Below are positions 7,463 through 17,753 of a stretch of 64,000 nt of DNA, piece after piece. A program made the position numbers and the translations under genes. The notes beneath the pieces were generated by a model that was given only the letters and a program-made list of their open reading frames with translations, searched no databases and was not told where the DNA came from. The stretch's first letter is position 1. Every line of letters begins with the position of its first letter. This DNA comes from Georgenia sp. TF02-10. Lineage in GTDB: Bacteria > Actinomycetota > Actinomycetes > Actinomycetales > Actinomycetaceae. The DNA lies in NCBI RefSeq assembly GCF_022759505.1, contig NZ_CP094289.1:930001-994000 (forward strand), written 5' to 3'.

Positions 7463-9787
7463 TCAGGCGGCCACCGGCTCGCGGGCCGGCGCCGGGCCAG
7501 CAGGGGCCGGGTCGCTGACATCGTCGGCGCGGGCCTTGAAGGTCCGCAGCCTCAGGCTGTTCGACACGACGAACACCGAAGAGAGGGCCATCGCTGCCCC
7601 CGCGAGCATCGGGTTGAGCAGCCCGAAGGCGGCCAGTGGGATCGCGGCGGTGTTGTAGGCGAAGGCCCAGAACAGGTTCGCCTTGATCGTCCGTAGCGTG
7701 CGCCGGGCCAGCCGGATCGCATCCGCGGCGGCGCGCAGGTCGCCACGGACCAGGGTGATGTCGGCGGCCTCGATCGCCACATCGGTGCCGGTGCCCATCG
7801 CCAGACCGAGGTCGGCCTGGGCGAGGGCGGGGGCGTCGTTGACGCCGTCGCCGACCATGGCCACGACCTTGCCCTCGTCCTGGAGCTTTGAGACGACATC
7901 GACCTTGTCCTTGGGCATGACTTCGGCAATGACCTGATCGATGCCCACCTCTGCGGCGACCTGCTCAGCCACGGCCTGGTTATCGCCGGTCAGCAGCACC
8001 GGGGTCAGCCCGAGCTCCTTGAACTGTGCGATCGCTTGGGCGCTGGTGGGCTTGATCTGGTCGGAGACGACCAGCACACCGCGTGCGGTACCGTCCCAGG
8101 CGATGGCGATCGCGGTCTTGCCTTCGGCCTCCGCGGCCTGCTTCGCGACCCGGAGGTCGTCGCCCAGGTGGATCGACCAGTCCGCCAGCAGCGACTCCCG
8201 GCCGGCCAGCACTGCGTGGCCGTCGATAACGCCTTGGACACCCTTGCCCTCGATGTTCTCGAAGGACTCCGGTGCCGGTAGGTCACCGACTTCGGTGGTC
8301 GCTCCGGTGGCGATGGCCTGGGCGATGGGGTGCTCGGAGTAGTCCTCCAGGCCGCCGGCCAGCCTGAGCAGCTTGTCACGGTCAATCCCGTCCGCGGCGA
8401 TCACGTCGGTCAGGGTCATCTTCCCGGTGGTGACGGTGCCGGTCTTGTCGAGGACGATCGTGTCGACCTTGCGGGTGGATTCGAGGGTTTCGGGGCCCTT
8501 GATGAGCACGCCCATCTGCGCGCCGCGCCCGGTGCCGACCAGCAGTGCGGTCGGCGTGGCCAGGCCGAGAGCGCAGGGGCAGGCGATGATCAGCACGGCG
8601 ACGGCGGCGGTGAAGCCGGCCGACAGTGGGAATCCTGCGCCGATCCAAGCTCCGAGGGTCGCGACGGCGATGGCGATCGCGATCGGTACGAACACCCCGG
8701 AGACACGGTCGGCCAGTCGCTGGATCTCAGCCTTGCCGGACTGGGCGTCCTCGACCATCTTCGCCATCTGCGCCAGCTGGGTATCCGAGCCCACTCGGGT
8801 CGCCTTCACCACGAGTCGGCCGCCTGCGTTGACGGTCGCACCTGTGACGGGGTCGCCTTCTGAGACTTCGACCGGCACGGATTCGCCGGTGAGCATGGAG
8901 GCGTCGATCGCAGAGTTGCCAGAGGTGATGGTCCCGTCGGTGGCGATCTTCTCACCAGGTCGCACGACGAACTCGTCGCCGACGGCCAGCTCGTCGATGG
9001 AGACGCGCTGTTCGGTGCCGTCGCGCAGGACCGAGACTTCCTTTGCCCCCAGTTCCAGCAGGGCGCGCAGAGCGGCCCCGGCGCGACGCTTGGATCGCTT
9101 TTCGAAGTAGCGGCCCATCAGGATGAACGTGATCACCCCGGCGGCGACTTCGAGGTAGATGTTCCCGAGCCCGTCGGAGCGGGAGATGGTCAGCTCGAAG
9201 GAGTGGGTGACGCCGGGCTGGCCGGCGGTGCCGAAGAACAGGGCCACGATCGACCAGATCAGCGCCGCGGTCGTGCCCACCGAGATGAGCGTGTCCATCG
9301 TGGCCGCACCGTGCTTGAGGTTCGTCCATGCGGCCTTGTGGAACGGCCAGCCCGCCCAGACCACCACGGGGGCGGCCAGGACGAGGGAGGCAAAGCCCCA
9401 GTAGTCGAACTGCAAGGCTGGGATCATCGCCATCGCGATCACTGGCACCGCCAGGACCGCGGCGCCGATGAGGCGCTGGCGCAGAGAACGCAGCTCTCTG
9501 TCCTCGGCCGAGTCGCCCTCATCCTCTGAACTGTCACCGGTGCCCTTGGTACGTGCCGGAAGCGCGGCGGTGTAGCCGGTTTTCTCGACCTCTGCGATCA
9601 AGGTCTGCGGGTCCAGGTCGTCGGGGCCGGTGACGCTGGCCTTCTCGGTGGCGTAGTTCACGCTCGCGGTGACACCGTCGAGCTTGTTGAGCTTCTTCTC
9701 GATCCGGTTCGCGCAGGAGGCGCATGTCATGCCACCGATCTGCAATTCGATGCCGGCGACCCCGGTGCTGGTTTTCTCAGTGGTCAT
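7463..9787 (-). CDS. copA: CopA-type Cu(I)-exporting P1B ATPase
   Basis: 774 residues. The start at 9787 was chosen because AAGGAG lies just upstream; a longer reading frame would overlap the preceding gene heavily. One N-terminal HMA domain carries GGMTCASC (Cys22, Cys25), followed by a short acidic linker (about residues 78-92). The core shows eight expected membrane segments, the CPC site ([12 protein letters not shown]), DKTGT, EHPIA, and GDGVNDAP. It exports cytosolic Cu(I). It overlaps the end of the upstream copper-protein gene by 11 bases, so the two are co-transcribed and coupled. Confidence 0.94.
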   Translation of the reverse strand: MTTEKTSTGVAGIELQIGGMTCASCANRIEKKLNKLDGVTASVNYATEKASVTGPDDLDPQTLIAEVEKTGYTAALPARTKGTGDSSEDEGDSAEDRELRSLRQRLIGAAVLAVPVIAMAMIPALQFDYWGFASLVLAAPVVVWAGWPFHKAAWTNLKHGAATMDTLISVGTTAALIWSIVALFFGTAGQPGVTHSFELTISRSDGLGNIYLEVAAGVITFILMGRYFEKRSKRRAGAALRALLELGAKEVSVLRDGTEQRVSIDELAVGDEFVVRPGEKIATDGTITSGNSAIDASMLTGESVPVEVSEGDPVTGATVNAGGRLVVKATRVGSDTQLAQMAKMVEDAQSGKAEIQRLADRVSGVFVPIAIAIAVATLGAWIGAGFPLSAGFTAAVAVLIIACPCALGLATPTALLVGTGRGAQMGVLIKGPETLESTRKVDTIVLDKTGTVTTGKMTLTDVIAADGIDRDKLLRLAGGLEDYSEHPIAQAIATGATTEVGDLPAPESFENIEGKGVQGVIDGHAVLAGRESLLADWSIHLGDDLRVAKQAAEAEGKTAIAIAWDGTARGVLVVSDQIKPTSAQAIAQFKELGLTPVLLTGDNQAVAEQVAAEVGIDQVIAEVMPKDKVDVVSKLQDEGKVVAMVGDGVNDAPALAQADLGLAMGTGTDVAIEAADITLVRGDLRAAADAIRLARRTLRTIKANLFWAFAYNTAAIPLAAFGLLNPMLAGAAMALSSVFVVSNSLRLRTFKARADDVSDPAPAGPAPAREPVAA

Positions 9788-10634
9788 GGCCTTCTCCTTC
9801 CTGCTGCTCGCCACCCGTGCCCGGCTCCTGACCGGGAGCCCCACCGTCGGAGTGCCCGCCGTCGCTCTCGTCCTTGCCGGTGGTCGTATCAATCACCAGC
9901 GGGGCGGTGTGGACCTTGCCGTCAACTTGGAAGTCCAGGTAGAGCAGGTAGCGGCCCTCGGTGGGTGCGGTGGCCTCGAACACGATCTCCGGACCAGACG
10001 TCTGGCCGGCCTGCGGCTCGTCCCCGTGGGGGTGGACGTGCAGATAGGCGAGGTCCCCGTCCCGCAGCGCGACGAGGTGTCCGAAGGCGCCCAGGTAGGG
10101 TTCCAGCTCGGTGACTGGTTCGCCGGCACGGGTGATGGTCATGGTCAGCTGCGTGGCCTCGCCTGCCGTGAGATCGCCCTGCACGCTGACGTCGAAGCCG
10201 TCGACGACGGTCGTGGTGACCGGTTCGGTGGCCGGTGCGGGCTCGTAGGCACCGCCCACCTGCACCGAGGTCGACAAGGTCAGACCTTGACTGGCGTCCG
10301 CGGGAACGAAGTCTGCGAAGATCCGGTAGGTCCCGGCCGCCTCCCACTGCCAGGGGATCGTCCAGGTGCCGTCGTCGTTCATCTCGGGATGGACATGGCG
10401 AAAGTGTTGGCCGTCGGCGCGAACGGCGATCAGGTGCAGTTCCTTTTCGTGCTCCAGCTCGAAGTCGGTCACCGGGCTCCCATTCGGGCCGGTGATGGTC
10501 AGGGACAGGCTTCCTTCGGTACTGGTGTCGGTGGGGGCGGTCACGGCGGTCAGCTGGTGACCGTCCTGCGCGATGCCCAGGCCGAGGGGGGCCGTTTCGC
10601 CTGTGTGGCCGCCCTCGTGCCCGGCGGTGTCCAT
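9777..10634 (-). CDS. Copper-associated secreted-type protein without visible signal peptide
   Basis: 285 residues. It contains two beta-sandwich-like halves (about 15-115 and 120-235) with paired HxH/Met motifs: [17 protein letters not shown] in the first half and [10 protein letters not shown] in the second, then a Gly/Glu/His-rich tail. Proteins of this type sit beside copA in many actinobacteria and normally have an N-terminal membrane anchor or signal. Here the ATG at 10634, with an AAGGAG site five bases upstream, gives a soluble start (MDTAGHEGG), and in-frame sequence further upstream (about residues back to the TetR gene) is not hydrophobic. Either the anchor was lost when the TetR gene became its neighbour or the protein is cytosolic. 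It heads the copA cluster. Confidence 0.7.
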   Translation of the reverse strand: MDTAGHEGGHTGETAPLGLGIAQDGHQLTAVTAPTDTSTEGSLSLTITGPNGSPVTDFELEHEKELHLIAVRADGQHFRHVHPEMNDDGTWTIPWQWEAAGTYRIFADFVPADASQGLTLSTSVQVGGAYEPAPATEPVTTTVVDGFDVSVQGDLTAGEATQLTMTITRAGEPVTELEPYLGAFGHLVALRDGDLAYLHVHPHGDEPQAGQTSGPEIVFEATAPTEGRYLLYLDFQVDGKVHTAPLVIDTTTGKDESDGGHSDGGAPGQEPGTGGEQQEGEGHDH

Positions 10635-10663
10635 GGTGTCTCCTTCGTCGTGGTGGGTGTTCT

Positions 10664-11284
10664 GTGCGGTGTCTTCTGCCCAGCTCGATAGCGAACCGCG
10701 CGGCCAACCAGCGGGCCGACGCCCAGCGCAACCGGGCGAAGATCCTGGCCGCGACCGTGACTGCGATCCGCAAGAACCCCGACGCCTCGGTCGCCGACAT
10801 CGCCGCCGAGGCCGGAGTGGGGAGGATGACCCTGTACGGGCACTTCCAGACCCGCGCCGAACTGATCGAGGCCGCGCTCGTGGAAAGCCTCGAACGCGCC
10901 GAGGACGTGCTCAGTGAGGTGCCACTGGACGGCGATGCGCGTGCGGCGTTCCAGCGGCTGGTTTCCTCCAGCTGGATGTTTGTCGACCAGTCCCGCGCCT
11001 TGCTGGCCACGGCCCAGAAGGAGCTGTCCGCGGCACGGATTCGCGAGCTGCACGAGAAGGCCGAGGCTCGCATGCGCGACCTGCTGCTACGCGGCCAGCG
11101 CGAGGGCGCCTTCCGCATAGACCTCCCCGTGACCTGGCTGCTCACCACCACCCACGTCGTGCTCAACGGCGCCGCTGAGGAGGTGCGCACTGGGCGCCTC
11201 GACCCCGACGACGCACCCTGGTTCATCGACGCAATCCTGCTACCAGCCTTCACCCAGGCCGCAACCGAGACAGAGGACGCCTGA
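10664..11284 (+). CDS. TetR/AcrR-family transcriptional regulator
   Basis: 206 residues from a GTG. A TetR helix-turn-helix lies at about residues 25-65 (ASVADIAAEAGVGRMTLYGHFQTRAELI); the rest is a helical ligand-binding domain. It is divergent from the copA cluster with only 29 bases between the two start codons, so its true start may be later and its operator must overlap one of the coding regions. Its stop overlaps the start of the FAD oxidoreductase by one base (TGATG), so it probably controls that gene and perhaps the copper cluster. Confidence 0.85.
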   Translation: MRCLLPSSIANRAANQRADAQRNRAKILAATVTAIRKNPDASVADIAAEAGVGRMTLYGHFQTRAELIEAALVESLERAEDVLSEVPLDGDARAAFQRLVSSSWMFVDQSRALLATAQKELSAARIRELHEKAEARMRDLLLRGQREGAFRIDLPVTWLLTTTHVVLNGAAEEVRTGRLDPDDAPWFIDAILLPAFTQAATETEDA

Positions 11285-12459
11285 TGACCTCGACAGTCGG
11301 AATCATCGGCGCCGGAGCAGCCGGAACCGCCGCCACGAAAGCCCTGCACGCTTCGGGCGTCGACGTCGAAGTCGAGCTGTTCACACGAACCGGCGAACAG
11401 CCTTCCAACCGGACCCTAGTCAACAAGGGCGTGGCCATCGGCCTGCTCGAACCCCACCAAGCAGCGCTTCCCGATGTTGGGGTAGTGCCTACCGCGGACA
11501 CCGTACGCGCCATCGACCCGCGAACCCGAGAGGTTCGTCTCGACTCCGGCGAGCGACGAGCCTTCGACGCGCTCGTCATCGCCAGCGGAAGTCGGCCTCG
11601 CATCCTTGATGAGGAGATCATCGGCCGCGACGAGGCCGTGCGTTCTGGTCGCATGACCACTCTGCATTCGATGGCCGACGGCGTCCGTGTACGTGACCGC
11701 CTCGCCCACGCCTCGCCGGCGCGGGTGCTGATCCTTGGTGGCGGCCTGGTCGCTTCGGAGACCGCGTCACTGCTCACCGATGCGGGCCACGACACCGCCC
11801 TGATCGCCCGCTCGCTCGTACCTGGCGCGAGCGCGATCGGCGAACCCGCCGCCCGGTGGCTGCTCGACCTGCATCAGCCCCAGCACGCCGCGTACCTCGG
11901 ACGCAGTCCACGCATGATCCGCACTCACTCCGATCGCGTCGCCGTCGTCCTCGATGACGGCACTCGCGTAGAAGGCGATCTCGCGATCGTCGCTCACGGC
12001 ACCGCACCTACCGCGCCGGCTCCCTGGACCGGCCCCGAGGGCATACCTGTCGACAGTCATCTACGGTCCCTGCATGCCCCGGACCAGCGCATTTACGCCA
12101 CCGGAGGCGTGGCGGTGCACCACTATCCCGGGCACAGCGCTTACCGGATCGACCACTGGGACGATTCCACCGCACAGGGAGTGCACGCCGCGCAGGCGCT
12201 GCTGCACGATCTCGGCATGGCCGCTGACCCTGGCACATACCTGCCGGTCTCCACCTTCTCCGTGCGCATCCACGGGCACACCCTCATTGGTGCCGGCCAC
12301 CCCGCGCTCGGCACAAGCACACGTATCGTCTCGACCGATCCGCTGCTGGTCGTCCATCAACTTGGCGGAGTTCCCGTCGCACTTACCGGGATCGACGCGA
12401 CCCGCCTCGTTCACGAGTATCTTCCCGAGCTGCACGCACAGGTGGCGGCACGGCGGTGA
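11284..12459 (+). CDS. FAD/NAD(P)-dependent oxidoreductase
   Basis: 391 residues. The N-terminal dinucleotide-binding fingerprint GIIGAGAAGTAATKAL (residues 6-21) binds FAD; a second fingerprint, VLILGGGLVASETASLL (about 149-165), binds NAD(P)H; a late ATGGVAVHHY segment matches the second FAD motif. The organisation resembles ferredoxin/nitrite/rubredoxin-type reductases, which reduce a separate redox protein. No ferredoxin partner is adjacent. It forms a two-gene operon with the TetR regulator. A role in redox defence linked to copper is an inference from position only. Confidence 0.8.
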   Translation: MTSTVGIIGAGAAGTAATKALHASGVDVEVELFTRTGEQPSNRTLVNKGVAIGLLEPHQAALPDVGVVPTADTVRAIDPRTREVRLDSGERRAFDALVIASGSRPRILDEEIIGRDEAVRSGRMTTLHSMADGVRVRDRLAHASPARVLILGGGLVASETASLLTDAGHDTALIARSLVPGASAIGEPAARWLLDLHQPQHAAYLGRSPRMIRTHSDRVAVVLDDGTRVEGDLAIVAHGTAPTAPAPWTGPEGIPVDSHLRSLHAPDQRIYATGGVAVHHYPGHSAYRIDHWDDSTAQGVHAAQALLHDLGMAADPGTYLPVSTFSVRIHGHTLIGAGHPALGTSTRIVSTDPLLVVHQLGGVPVALTGIDATRLVHEYLPELHAQVAARR

Positions 12460-12485
12460 CCAAAAATTGGCAACGATTGTGAACA

Positions 12486-12508
12486 CTGGATCCGAGTTCC
12501 TGATCCAG
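12486..12508 (+). terminator. Hairpin downstream of the oxidoreductase
   Basis: CTGGATC and GATCCAG form perfect seven-base arms around a nine-base loop, 26 bases after the oxidoreductase stop. It is followed by a run of about ten C residues instead of T, so efficient intrinsic termination is doubtful. Confidence 0.4.
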
Positions 12509-12606
12509 GGTTCTCCCCCCCCCCGCGATGATCGCTCAACAACCGTGTTCACGCACGTCCTGTTGCGGCAACGCCTGAGGCACATGGACGGATCCGTGTC
12601 GAGCCC

Positions 12607-13545
12607 TCAGGAAGTGTTGCTCTGCCGACTGAGTTGCCGATACCTGGCCGGGGTGAGGCCGACTCGCTGCCGGAATAGGCGGGCGGCATGGCCCCTGCTG
12701 CGCCAACCGACCGCGCCCATGGCCACCTCGACTGGTAGGTCCGTCTCGCGCAGCAGGCGGGCGAGGTGCTCGGCGCGCAGCGTCGTCAGGTAAGACATGG
12801 GGGTGGCGCCGTAGGCGTCGACAAAGATCCGGCCGAGCTGCGAGGGCGAGAGGTGCACCGCCTCGGCCAATTCGCCGAGGGTCCATCGTCGTGCTGGCTG
12901 CATGCTCATGAGGTTGGCGGCGGTGCGTGCTTCGGCCCGCAGTGGTGCGCAGCGCCGTAGCGCTGAAGGGCTGGGTGGTGCCGATCTTCGCTGAGTAGGC
13001 GATTGGCGAACTGTCGTGGTGCTGACGAAGGGTGAGACCACGTCCAGGATGGCGAACAGCAGCGCTTGCATGCGGTAGAACCGCTCGGGGGGTGGTCCGT
13101 CAAGGCTGAGCTGGCCGAGTTCGTCCAGCCAAGGCATCAGGTATCCCACGCGGTCCTCACCCAGCCGAAGGAGTTGCGCCGGCTCGGCGTAGCGGGCGGC
13201 GATGAAGTCTTTGGCTTCGAGTCGATCGGTCAGGATGGCGGCGTACTGCCAGAACACCTGATCGATCACGTAATCGCGATCCAGATACAGGGTCGTGACG
13301 GTCAGCCATTCCTCGGGTTCGGCGCCGCACAGGGTGTTGGCCGCGAGCAACACCACATCCCCGACCTTGATCGAGCGTTCGCCGAACTCGCTGAACAGCA
13401 GTGCCGATCCTGCGCGGACGAAGATGAGCTTCACGCAATCGAAGGCCACGGGGTCGCGCGGCCGGTGCAGGCACTCGGTCCGCGCCGCAATCGGTGAGAG
13501 GCGCCGTTCAAGGCGCGAAGTTGAGGAGCCACCCCCTTCCCCCAC
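12607..13545 (-). CDS. AraC-family regulator, full length
   Basis: 312 residues. The N-terminal part (about 20-170) is a cupin-like AraC sensing domain; the C-terminal 110 residues are the double helix-turn-helix (RWTLGELAEAVHLSPSQLG, GWRSRGHAARLFRQRVGLTP). The DNA-binding half is close to the shorter protein at 3677-4126. It lies 31 bases downstream of the HAD-GH65 gene in the same direction, so it may be the last gene of that operon and control sugar phosphorylase expression, or it may be a separate gene at the junction of the two copper modules. Confidence 0.82.
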   Translation of the reverse strand: MGEGGGSSTSRLERRLSPIAARTECLHRPRDPVAFDCVKLIFVRAGSALLFSEFGERSIKVGDVVLLAANTLCGAEPEEWLTVTTLYLDRDYVIDQVFWQYAAILTDRLEAKDFIAARYAEPAQLLRLGEDRVGYLMPWLDELGQLSLDGPPPERFYRMQALLFAILDVVSPFVSTTTVRQSPTQRRSAPPSPSALRRCAPLRAEARTAANLMSMQPARRWTLGELAEAVHLSPSQLGRIFVDAYGATPMSYLTTLRAEHLARLLRETDLPVEVAMGAVGWRSRGHAARLFRQRVGLTPARYRQLSRQSNTS

Positions 13546-13576
13546 TGCGATTCGGTCCGTCCATTCTGGCGTCCCG

Positions 13577-16500
13577 CTACCGACATTCCTTGAGGTCCAG
13601 CGCGATAGTGCTCCCGGCTCGGATCGTCACGCTCCGACGGCCCAGACGGACGACTGCTCCTGGGTGGATGGTGCACGGGTCCGCGGTGATGGTCAGGGAG
13701 TCGTGACCAAGCGTGATCCGCAGGCTCTGCCCACGGTGCACGACTCCGAAGCGCACCGAGCCTAGGGCCCGCGGGAGGTGGGGGTCGAAGACGACGGTGT
13801 CGCCGTCGGTGCGCAGTCCGGCGAAGGCACGGGTGACGATGTCGACGGTGGCGGCCATGGCGCCAAGGTGGATGCCCTCTCCGGTGGTGCCGCCCTGGGT
13901 GTCGTCGAGGTCGGCGACGAGCGCCTCCCGGAACGTCGCCCAAGACCGAAGCGGGTCCATCCGGGCCAGCACCGAGGCGTGCACGACCCGGCTGAGGGTG
14001 GAGCCATGGGCGGTGCGAGCGAGGTAATAGTCCACCGTTCGGGCGAGCAGGTTCTGGTCGGCTGGGTAACCGAGTCGCCCCAGCGTGGCCAGCAGCTCCG
14101 AGGGGCCCAGCAGGTAGAGCAGCATGAGCACGTCGGCTTGTTTGGCGAGCCGGTACCGGTTGGTGGTGTCGCCCTCGGCTTCGAGGATCAGGTCCAGGCG
14201 GCCGATGTTGCCGTACCGGTCGCGGTAGGCGCCCCAGTCCAGCTCGGCGAGGTGCTCGTAACCGGCGAACTGGGAGATCACACCGTCGTGGAAGGGCACC
14301 GCCAGGCGCCGGGACAGCCGCTCCCAGCGGGCGAGTTCGTCGGCGCGGATGCCCAGCCGTGCACGCAACTCGTCGCAGTCCTGGCCGTGGGTGACCCGAA
14401 GGGTGTCGAGCGCGCGGGTGCAGAGCCAGGCGGTGAGCACGTTGGTGTAGGCGTTGTCGACCAGGCCTTGCCCGGGGGCGTCGGGGTAGCTGTCGTGGTA
14501 TTCATCGGGTCCCATCACGCCGGCGATGTGGAACCGGTCCTCGGTGCCGTCGTAGGTGGCCAGGGAGGTGAAGAACCTGGCTACCTCGATGATGAGGTCT
14601 GCTCCGCGGTGGGCGAGCCAGGCGGTGTCCCCGGTGGTTTGGTAGTACTGCCAGGCGTTGTAGGCCACGGCCAGCCCGACGTGGCGCTGGTGGCGGGAGT
14701 TGTCCGGCATCCACCGCCCGGAACGGGTGTTGAACAGCATGACCGGGGTTTCCTCCCGTCCGTCGCTGCCGCTCTGCCAGGGGAACATGGCTCCACGGTG
14801 GCCGGCGGCGGTGGCGGCGCGGCGGGCGGCGTCGAGTCGCCGGTGCCGGTAGTCCAGCAGTGTCCGGGAAACCCACGGCTGGTGGGCGGTGAGTACGGGC
14901 AGGACGAACAACTCGTCCCAGAACACGTGCCCGCGGTAGCCCTCCCCGTGCAGGCCCCGCGCGGGCACCCCGGCGTCGACGCCGGCAGTGTGTCCTGAGA
15001 GCGACTGGAGCAGGTGGAAGACGTGCAGGTTCAGCACCAGCTGGGTCTGGGTGTCGGCGTCCAGGGTGACGCCGAAGCGGTCCCACAGCCGCGCCCAGGC
15101 GTTTTCGTGGGCGGGCAGCAGGTCGGTGAACCCGCCGCGCGCCCAGCCCAGTTCACCGGCTGCGGCCAGCGCGGGGGCGGCGATCGCCCGGTCTTTGGAG
15201 GTGAACATCGTGACCGTCTTGTCGACCGTCACCGGCACGCGGTCCCGGAGCGAGAACTGGAAGAGCTGGGCGTGCCGGTCTCCGACGAGTTCGGGCACGG
15301 GAGGTGCAGCGGCCGCGCCGGTGATGGTGGTGCGCGCTGCGGTGGCGATCCGGATCCGGCTCTGCGTGGTCTCCACTTCCACCAGCAGGGAGCCGTCGCC
15401 GAGCGTGTCGGCGCCCAGGACGCGCAGGTGACGGTTGGCCAGCGCCCGATACTCGGCCACGTTGGCGTTGACCACCCCGGCGTCGATGCCGGACCGGACG
15501 CTGACCGGGCCGCTCCAGCCCTGTGCCACCAGCGTGGTCTCCAGGGCGGCCAGGTGGGGGCGGGCCATGGACACCAGACGCCGCTGCGTCAGGTGCAGCC
15601 GCCGTCCGGCGGGGTCGGTGAGCACCGCGGTGCGGGTGAGCACCCCGCGGCGCAGGTCCAGCTCGCGGCGCTCGTCCATGACCGTCAGACCACCCTCGGA
15701 CCACCACGGCCCGTCGCCGACGCGGAGGTCCAGGACCAGCCAGTTGGGGGCGTTGACGAGGTGCTCGTCCTCGACCTGCCGCCCGTGCACGGTGGTGACC
15801 AGCCGGTTGTACACCCCGGCCAGATACGTGCCCGGGTAGTGGACCCCGTCCGCGGCCCGCTCCGGCGCCGTCCCGCGGGTGCCGAGGTACCCGTTGCCCA
15901 GCGCGGTCAGCGCCTCCCGGTGGGTCCCGTGGGCCGGGTCGAACCCGGCATAGACCAGGGTCCAGGGGTCGGCGCGCAGCGCCCCGAGGTCCAGTTCGGA
16001 GACGTCGGTGACGACGATGCTGGCCCCGGCGGCCTCCAGGGCGGCACGATCACCGGCCCGGTCCACCCCGACCACCAGGTCGAACCCCCCGGCCCGGGCG
16101 CCACGGACCCCGGCGACGGCGTCCTCGACCACCGCCGCGCGGGCCGGGTCGACGCCGAGCCGTTCGGCCGCCCGCAGGAACATGGCGGGGTCGGGCTTGC
16201 CCGGCAGACCGAGTTCCTCGGCCTGCCGGCCGTCCACGACCACGTCGAAGAGCCCGTTCAGTCCGGTCGCGGCCAGCACCTGTTCGGCGTTGCGGCTGGC
16301 GGTCACCAGGCCCACCGGCACCCCACCGGCCCGCAGACGCTGCAGCAGGTCCACCGTGCCGGGGAACACCCGCACGCCCTGCTCGGCGAGCAGGTCGAGG
16401 TAGATCCGGTTCTTCCGTGCTGCGAGCCCGCGTACCGACCAGTCGTCGGCCGCCCCGCCATCAGCGCCCGGTTTGATCTCGATGCCGCGGGCGGCCAGAA

Positions 16501-16759
16501 AGGCGGCCACGCCGTCCTCGCGGGAGCGCCCGTCGACGTAGCGCCGGTAGTCCTCGGTGACGTCGAAGGGAGCGTACGGGCCGCCGTCCAGCCGGGGGTC
16601 GGCCAGCGCCTCGTCGAAGAGGCGCTTCCAGGCGGCAGCGTGCACGGTGGCGGTGTTGGTGACGACGCCGTCCAGGTCGAAAATCACCGCCTCCTGCGGG
16701 GGCGTGGCGCCTGCTGGTGCGGGCGGTCGACCCTGCTCGTGTGTCGTCGTCCGGGTCAT
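13577..16759 (-). CDS. Fused HAD beta-phosphoglucomutase-like domain and GH65 glycoside phosphorylase
   Basis: 1060 residues. Residues about 22-255 are a HAD hydrolase of the beta-phosphoglucomutase type: nucleophile and acid/base Asp28 and Asp30 in FDLDGV, and a VVEDAVAGVRGARAGG motif. The rest is a GH65 family (alpha/alpha)6-barrel protein; the GPDEYHDSYPD segment near 14500-14520 carries the expected catalytic Glu, followed by VDNAYTN. GH65 enzymes phosphorolyse alpha-glucobioses such as trehalose, maltose or kojibiose to beta-glucose 1-phosphate, which the fused mutase can convert to glucose 6-phosphate. The fusion is known in actinobacteria. Its ATG overlaps the stop of the DMT pseudogene, so it belongs to the copper-module-2 transcript. 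Substrate is not predictable. Confidence 0.9.
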   Translation of the reverse strand: MTRTTTHEQGRPPAPAGATPPQEAVIFDLDGVVTNTATVHAAAWKRLFDEALADPRLDGGPYAPFDVTEDYRRYVDGRSREDGVAAFLAARGIEIKPGADGGAADDWSVRGLAARKNRIYLDLLAEQGVRVFPGTVDLLQRLRAGGVPVGLVTASRNAEQVLAATGLNGLFDVVVDGRQAEELGLPGKPDPAMFLRAAERLGVDPARAAVVEDAVAGVRGARAGGFDLVVGVDRAGDRAALEAAGASIVVTDVSELDLGALRADPWTLVYAGFDPAHGTHREALTALGNGYLGTRGTAPERAADGVHYPGTYLAGVYNRLVTTVHGRQVEDEHLVNAPNWLVLDLRVGDGPWWSEGGLTVMDERRELDLRRGVLTRTAVLTDPAGRRLHLTQRRLVSMARPHLAALETTLVAQGWSGPVSVRSGIDAGVVNANVAEYRALANRHLRVLGADTLGDGSLLVEVETTQSRIRIATAARTTITGAAAAPPVPELVGDRHAQLFQFSLRDRVPVTVDKTVTMFTSKDRAIAAPALAAAGELGWARGGFTDLLPAHENAWARLWDRFGVTLDADTQTQLVLNLHVFHLLQSLSGHTAGVDAGVPARGLHGEGYRGHVFWDELFVLPVLTAHQPWVSRTLLDYRHRRLDAARRAATAAGHRGAMFPWQSGSDGREETPVMLFNTRSGRWMPDNSRHQRHVGLAVAYNAWQYYQTTGDTAWLAHRGADLIIEVARFFTSLATYDGTEDRFHIAGVMGPDEYHDSYPDAPGQGLVDNAYTNVLTAWLCTRALDTLRVTHGQDCDELRARLGIRADELARWERLSRRLAVPFHDGVISQFAGYEHLAELDWGAYRDRYGNIGRLDLILEAEGDTTNRYRLAKQADVLMLLYLLGPSELLATLGRLGYPADQNLLARTVDYYLARTAHGSTLSRVVHASVLARMDPLRSWATFREALVADLDDTQGGTTGEGIHLGAMAATVDIVTRAFAGLRTDGDTVVFDPHLPRALGSVRFGVVHRGQSLRITLGHDSLTITADPCTIHPGAVVRLGRRSVTIRAGSTIALDLKECR

Positions 16760-17753
16760 CGCGCGCCTCCAGATCGGTAATGGGGATCAACCGGAGGGTC
16801 CGCCGCCGGCGCCGGCGCCGGATCGGTCGGTCGGTGTGGCGCTGGTGGGGCCGGGCGCCGCAACACGATCCACGTGGCGGCCAGGACCACGACCAGACCC
16901 GCGGCGGTCCACCCAGTCGGGCGTTCGCCGAGCACCGCAAAACCGATCCCGATCCCGACGACCGGGGTGAGGAACGTCCAGGCGGTGAGTGTGTCAAGGC
17001 GCGAACGGCGCGCCTCCGCGAACCACGCCACCGTGGTGGCCGCCGTGCCGACCAGGGCGAGAAAGAGCAGGGCGAGCACGAACCGTGGGGTCCAGACGAT
17101 CACTGCAGGTCCCTCCGCCACCGCAGCCACCACCGCCAGGGCGGCCCCGCCGACGAGCAGGTGCCATCCGGTGAACACCACGACATCGACTCCGCGCAGG
17201 CGCCGGGACAGCAGCGTCCCGGCGGTGACCGCCGCGGCGGACACCAGCGACAGCACGCCCCCGCTGCCCCCGCCGCCAGGGACCGCGACCAAAACCAGGC
17301 CGATGAAGACCAGGCCCAGTGCGGCACTGGTGCGGGCGACAGCTTCTCTCCGTACAGCCACCACGCGGGGAGCAGGATGAGCAGGGGCTGAGCATTCGCG
17401 AACACCGCCGCGGTGCCGGTCGCACCGGTGTCGACGCCGGCGAACATCGCAGCGAACGCGACGGTCACGTTCACTAGTCCCAGCACCGTGATCCAGGCCC
17501 AGTCCCGTGCCGCTGCCGGTGCCGGGCGGCGTTGAGTAGCACCCAGCGCGACCAGCGCGGCACCCGCGAGCAGGGCCCGCAGCGCGGCGTACCACAGGAC
17601 GGGCGCGTCCCGCAGGCCCCACTCGATCGCCACGAAGCACGCGCCCCAGGCTGCGGTGATCCAGATCATGCGGCCAGCGCGCGGTGGTCGCGGCGCTCCG
17701 GACTCCCGGCCGAGGGGGTCGCTGGCAACGACGGGGGTGACGGGGGTGGCCAT
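16756..17753 (-). pseudogene. EamA/DMT-family permease with a one-base frameshift
   Basis: Two open frames encode successive halves of one drug/metabolite transporter. The first (from 17753, MATPVTPVV) covers the N-terminal EamA repeat up to YGEKLSP; the second continues with ARTSAALGLVFIGL through the second EamA repeat to the stop at 16756. The frames meet at a short G-run on the plus strand (17334-17336); restoring one base there would give an uninterrupted protein of about 330 residues with ten membrane segments. It starts directly after the stop of copB2 and overlaps the start of the GH65 gene, so it is an operon member. The defect could be genuine or a sequencing error in the run. Confidence 0.82.

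Noticed and set aside
9922-11349. Long leftward frame covering the TetR gene.
   Set aside because: It is antisense to the TetR domain and is Arg/Ser-rich low complexity with no family features.
12514-12526. C-run as a sign of phase variation.
   Set aside because: It lies outside any gene and beyond the oxidoreductase stop; no coding frame depends on its length.
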